A stretch of DNA of 64,000 nucleotides, from assembly GCA_025175895.1 (NCBI GenBank), contig JAKLTH010000221.1:62001-126000 (forward strand). Reading direction: 5' to 3'. Shown piece after piece: positions 59,810 through 64,000 of the stretch. Under the pieces are notes generated by a model. The model was not told the DNA's origin. It did not search any database and saw only the letters and a program-made list of their open reading frames with translations. Origin of the DNA: Wurfbainia villosa. Taxonomy: Eukaryota; Streptophyta; Magnoliopsida; Zingiberales; Zingiberaceae. Every line of letters begins with the position of its first letter. Position 1 is the stretch's first letter. A program made the translations under genes and the position numbers.

Positions 59810-62800
59810 AGTCAAGCAAATCAAAATGTTGCAACTTGATACGTTTTGTCTCAGTTTCAGTTTTTCATCATGTCATGGACAGTGTCAAACATCGTGTTTT
59901 CTTCATAAAATAAGGGCACAATTTCCTTAGCCTGGATTGGATAGCTTAAGGAACTTATATTTGATTCAGAGACAAACTAATGCCGACTAATCAATTGGGA
60001 CGACCAAACATCAATGGCAGCACCAGTACCATCGCAAGAATGGAGGCAAACACTCCTCTCATATTGTGGCAGCAAATTTACTATCGTTCATGATGTTCCA
60101 CCATGGCACAAATAAAATCGTCTCAGATCGTCATGGAGGAATACCCAAAGCAGGGGGAAAAAAAAGACATTATGTAGAACCTACAAGGTAGAAACTCATT
60201 CGATTTCATGATATATTCCTTTGGGTACTACCCAGAGCAATGTTCGTCTTTTGCATCTAATTGGGTGGAAATGCAGATCTTTGATTAATGGTCTTCTATC
60301 TTTTTTAAGTCTTTCATATTCGTTGTATCCACCCTGCAGACAACCAAAACAAAATAACCAGATCAGTCTTCGCGGTGCAAACAATTTTCTAGTATAGAAC
60401 TTTACCGAATAATAAAATTGTGCACCAAAAAATGGGAGCCTAGACGTGTATAATCTAATAAAGAAATAACAGTTGAGATTTGGTAGTATCAGAAATTTAT
60501 GTTGCTATATTGACTAGAATTTAAGCATGCTCAAAAATGCTGCACAGTATCTCAGCTATAATTGACACTGAAGGTTGCAAGTTAAAACTTTTGCTGGGAG
60601 TCCCAATATATGACCATAAAATTAGGTTAAACTAGAGCCTGTGAGTTGAACTTCTGCTAGGAGCTATAATTGACACTGAAGCATAAAAACTTCAGTAATG
60701 ATTTGGTCACAGAATATGCTTAATTACAATATGACGGTTACAATAACTGCTAAACAATGAATCTGCATACTGATCCTAATCTAAAAAGGATTCTACTTTT
60801 TATACATGTCATGGTTGATATAGGAAAAAAAACAAACTTGGGGTCTGCCCATAGCAAGCATATACTTGTAAATAGTAAGACTGAAATGTGATTTTTGATG
60901 AGACAAATAAGATTTAACAGGACAAAGAAAGATCTACAATTTAATTGTGTTTCCACAATGTCAATAATTGAACCAGAAGTTAGGCAATACAGGAATGAAA
61001 TTTTTGAAATGTGACATGGACACTCGCGTTGTTGATGAAAATCCACGGATTTAAATATGTATAAAAAAATCAAATAGAATATAATAGGATTCGTAAAGTA
61101 GTTTTATCAATTTCTATGGCAACAAATAACATAAATAAAATGATAGAATTTTATTACAATGGATCGACCATCGTTCCTCTTCCTTGAAATCCAATCCGGA
61201 GTTTTTGCAAAAGAAGGATAGGTCTTCTGTAGAATTTTAGGGTAACGATGTCATAAACTTTTCGCCGATAAGATGCGAGGAGTCTATCAGAGTAACTAGC
61301 CCTTGGGGAGATCATATCCTATTTATAGAAATCGGGTTGGGTCCGTTATCAACTCATCATTAATAATAATTCGTACTGTAATGAATTCTACATATTAAAT
61401 TCTTACATCCTATAATCAAAATCCATAAATTAATAAGTAGATTATTTAATCGGATTTGAATCAATACGGTACAATCGAACAGTTACAATAATCATATGTA
61501 AATCCACATTCAACAGTTGTTCCATAGAGTATAATCTTCTGAACTTTTGTGATATCACCACCATCATGGTTGTCACGCCCCGAGGGTGTCAGTCTGGTAC
61601 CCTACTCGGTGACATGTATGTAAGGGAATCTAAGGACCATATAATAGAAGAAACTCCAAAAATTCCATAAAATGTCTATATTAATGAAGATAGATTTTTC
61701 TACATAAGCTGAAAATACATCTAAATAGAAAATCAATGAAACTAAACAAAATACATCGAAATAAAACCAAATCGGGAAGATGGTAGACCGATATCTCTGA
61801 GCAACTCTATGTACAGCGAAATCAGTGAACTATCAAAAGGGTGCTCGAGTCTGCAAAACTGGAGGCCAAAGAAAGCAGACATTAGCACAGATTGCTAAGC
61901 GGGTAATAAAGAAAGTTGTGCATGAATTTAATCTTGTTTAAGAGGTCAAAGGAGCTTGTAAATTTCAATTTGTTCTTTCATTTCTGTTTTAAGTCTTTTA
62001 ATTTGTTCCAAGTTCTTATACATACATATATATGTATATATCATCTTTATAGACATTATCAATAATGTGAAACTGATAAATCAACTACAATCTGATAGAT
62101 CGACAATAATCTGATAAATCAACTAAATAGTGAATAACTGGAGCCAATATCATCAGAGTGTATATAACGTCATCTGACGTATAGGCTAAAAGCCTCATCA
62201 CCGGTGGAATACAACGAGGGATAACAACAAGGCGCCGAAGCGCAAATAAAATGCTGACCGCGGGCGACAACACGCTACCATAACAGCATATGGGCGGTCA
62301 GGTACTCTGGTATCAAGTCAGGCTCAAGGTTTTCACTTTTAGTTTTTCTCCTTCATTTCTTTAATATTCAAATTTAATTCTTTATCATACTTGTTCAACT
62401 ATATGTGTACACTTATGATAAATCTGCATGATCAACCTAATTCAAGTTATTTAATCACCAACATAAAATTTATATCTACATATTGTATCTTTAAAAGGTA
62501 CAAGTATCAACAGATGAAAAAAATCATGAGTAAGGAAGGTCAAGCAATATAAACAGATAAAGATCAACTAAGAAGAGGGAGTATCCATTTAAAATTTGTA
62601 AAACAACCCATCCCATGTTTACCCCATATAAAACCCGCATATGAACAGAAAGTAATATCAATTATTTACCCTCCATCAGTTTAATTATTTATTACCCATT
62701 TCGCTATTTGTAAATATCATTTTTATCCCTAATTTTGAAAACAATTATACAAATATAAATAAATCAATTATCTTATTTATTCATGCACAAGGAACATGTA

Positions 62801-63800
62801 GAGTCCAAGGATCGAATGTACCCGCCTCTATATACAGCAAAATGTCAAATCTCGATCGATCACCGAGCTCCGCTCGAACTAGTATCTACAAATACAATAT
62901 AAAAAAAATGATTCAAATTTCAAATAATATACAATAAGAATCATAACAAAATTTCTAAACATTGTCTAAAACTCAAAATTGTTAGATCATTGTTGATCTC
63001 TTTACTCGGTCGAATCCCTAAATTCCTAACTTATCGGATCGAATTTGCTTAACATACTTATGATGCCGGAATTGAAGAATAAATCTTGCTTACTAGAATC
63101 AAAAAGAAACACTGCTAAAACAACAAAAAGGGAAGAAAGATCTATTTCCCCCCTTTTTTTTTTATAAGGGCCTCTACCTAATGCTTTTGTTGTTGGAAGC
63201 TTGCTTGGTTTCGGCAAGCTTCAACGAAACTGCTGTGATATACGAACGACAAGGTAAAGGGAAAAGAAACAGCGACAGTAATTTAGGGTGGTTGTTGACT
63301 AGGAATACAATCATCAAATAGCTAGAAAAACGAAAAGAGAGGAAGAGAAACCCTTTTCTCCTCTTCGTTGGCGGCCTCAGTTGGTTCCGGCGAACTCCGG
63401 CGGCTCCGACGGTGGCTGTACAAGGCCCTAGAAGCAACCAAAAGCAAAGAGGAAGAGGAAGAGAAGAGGGGTTGCTGTTGCCGAAGAGGTTCTGCGCTGC
63501 TCCTTGCTGCGCTTGAGAAGAGAAGAAGAAGGCGAAGGAAAACTCGGGCAGTGGCTGGGAAAAAGAAACAGGGAAAGAAGAGAGGAAAGAAAGGGGTTGC
63601 GCATGAGAGGGATGGGCATGGGGATGGGTTGCGTACGGGGAAAAGTAGAGGGGAGGGAAGAGAAGAGGATATTTTATTTCAAACTTAACAATGGTTGTCC
63701 TCAATAAAAATAGTTAAGCGGGAGAAATATTGTATAAATCAGCAGCCCATAAAGACATGCATATTTGAAGAATGTTGTAGTAAAAAAAAATTCTATATAC
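59810..63800. other. Intergenic, probable decayed repeats
   Basis: No coding exon is recognised. tgtcacgccccgagg near 61571 and the GC-richer stretch 62150-62340 look like parts of a repeat family but show no paired termini. 63360-63660 is purine-rich; its open frames on both strands are low-complexity (Arg/Lys/Glu or Ser/Pro/Leu) and not convincing genes. Confidence 0.4.
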
Positions 63801-63826
63801 TTGTACAAAGCATTTACCTGAAGGAG

Positions 63827-63930
63827 ACCAAAGTTCTATTTCTTTTATTTTATTTTCTCCACGGAAAATTTGTAGTATGATTTCCCTATGAATTAATTTC
63901 AAATACTGGAAATCGGTGAAAACTTCTCTG
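63827..63930 (+). repeat. Second copy of the LRR-exon border sequence
   Basis: About 100 bp starting gagaccaaagttctatttct and ending tggaaatcggtgaaaac match 56197-56293, including the intron-like tract and the first codons of the LRR exon. The downstream sequence then differs or the window ends, so a second NLR fragment may begin here. Confidence 0.8.
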
Positions 63931-64000
63931 GCACGTTGTTGTTCTGATGTCTACGAACACAAGGTTGTAGGAAAAGTCATTCTACTAGAGAATTAATGAT

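Noticed and set aside
61571..62340. tgtcacgccccgagg as an element terminus
   Set aside because: No partner terminus or coding domain could be seen; too weak to call an element.
63174..63707. Overlapping Lys/Arg/Glu-rich and Ser/Pro/Leu-rich frames on both strands
   Set aside because: Purine-rich low-complexity DNA leaves both strands open; no domain or splice context.
1..64000. CRISPR array, operons, phage or bacterial islands
   Set aside because: No direct-repeat/spacer pattern; all genes are plant nuclear with introns.

Overview
The window is nuclear DNA of a flowering plant. It has spliced genes with GT-AG introns, AT-rich introns and intergenic space, a WRKY factor, an early light-induced protein (ELIP) family, a LIFEGUARD gene, an NLR leucine-rich-repeat exon, a Ty1/copia retrotransposon and a Tourist-like MITE. 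I cannot name the species from sequence alone. Exon limits below were read by hand from splice signals, reading-frame continuity and family resemblance; no alignment or transcript was available.

Layout. 1-5.5 kb: an initiator tRNA-Met gene (minus) and a MUSTANG-type domesticated MULE transposase gene (plus) whose 3' end is broken by small indels and a nonsense change. 5.5-11.3 kb: a complete WVD2-LIKE/TPX2 microtubule-associated protein gene (minus, 316 aa); its long 5' intron carries a tRNA-Ala(AGC) gene and a decayed tRNA copy. 15.1-16.9 kb: a complete group IId WRKY gene (minus, 341 aa) with a GC-AG intron. 18.5-29.0 kb: a decayed DRIP-type RING ubiquitin-ligase gene (minus), split by a 6.5 kb Ty1/copia element with a perfect 5 bp target duplication. 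29.5-32.2 kb: a gene for an acidic protein of unknown function (minus, 776 aa).

35.0-53.3 kb is the most structured part: three tandem units, each built on an aldo-keto reductase (AKR) gene on the plus strand. Units 1 and 2 also carry a convergent ELIP gene on the minus strand. AKR1/ELIP1 and AKR2/ELIP2 are intact. AKR3 is a pseudogene that has lost its promoter, exon 1 and most of exon 2, and its unit has no ELIP. Because the copies align, later insertions can be read against empty sites: a GC-rich 0.56 kb palindrome between TA tracts in AKR1, a Tourist-like MITE with TAA target duplication in AKR3, a roughly 1 kb LTR-like insertion before AKR3, and a short dispersed repeat present in both orientations.

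53.9-64 kb: a complete LIFEGUARD (BAX inhibitor-1 family) gene (plus, 243 aa), followed 0.3 kb later by an orphan LRR exon of an RGA-type NLR without its NB-ARC part, a relic of the last LIFEGUARD exon at 59.6 kb, and near the right edge a second copy of the sequence that borders the LRR exon. The AKR/ELIP array is a plausible redox/light-stress cluster, but I see no unambiguous new multi-gene system. The strongest unusual signals are the AKR-ELIP array with its dated insertions, the intronic palindrome, and the retrotransposon-split DRIP pseudogene.
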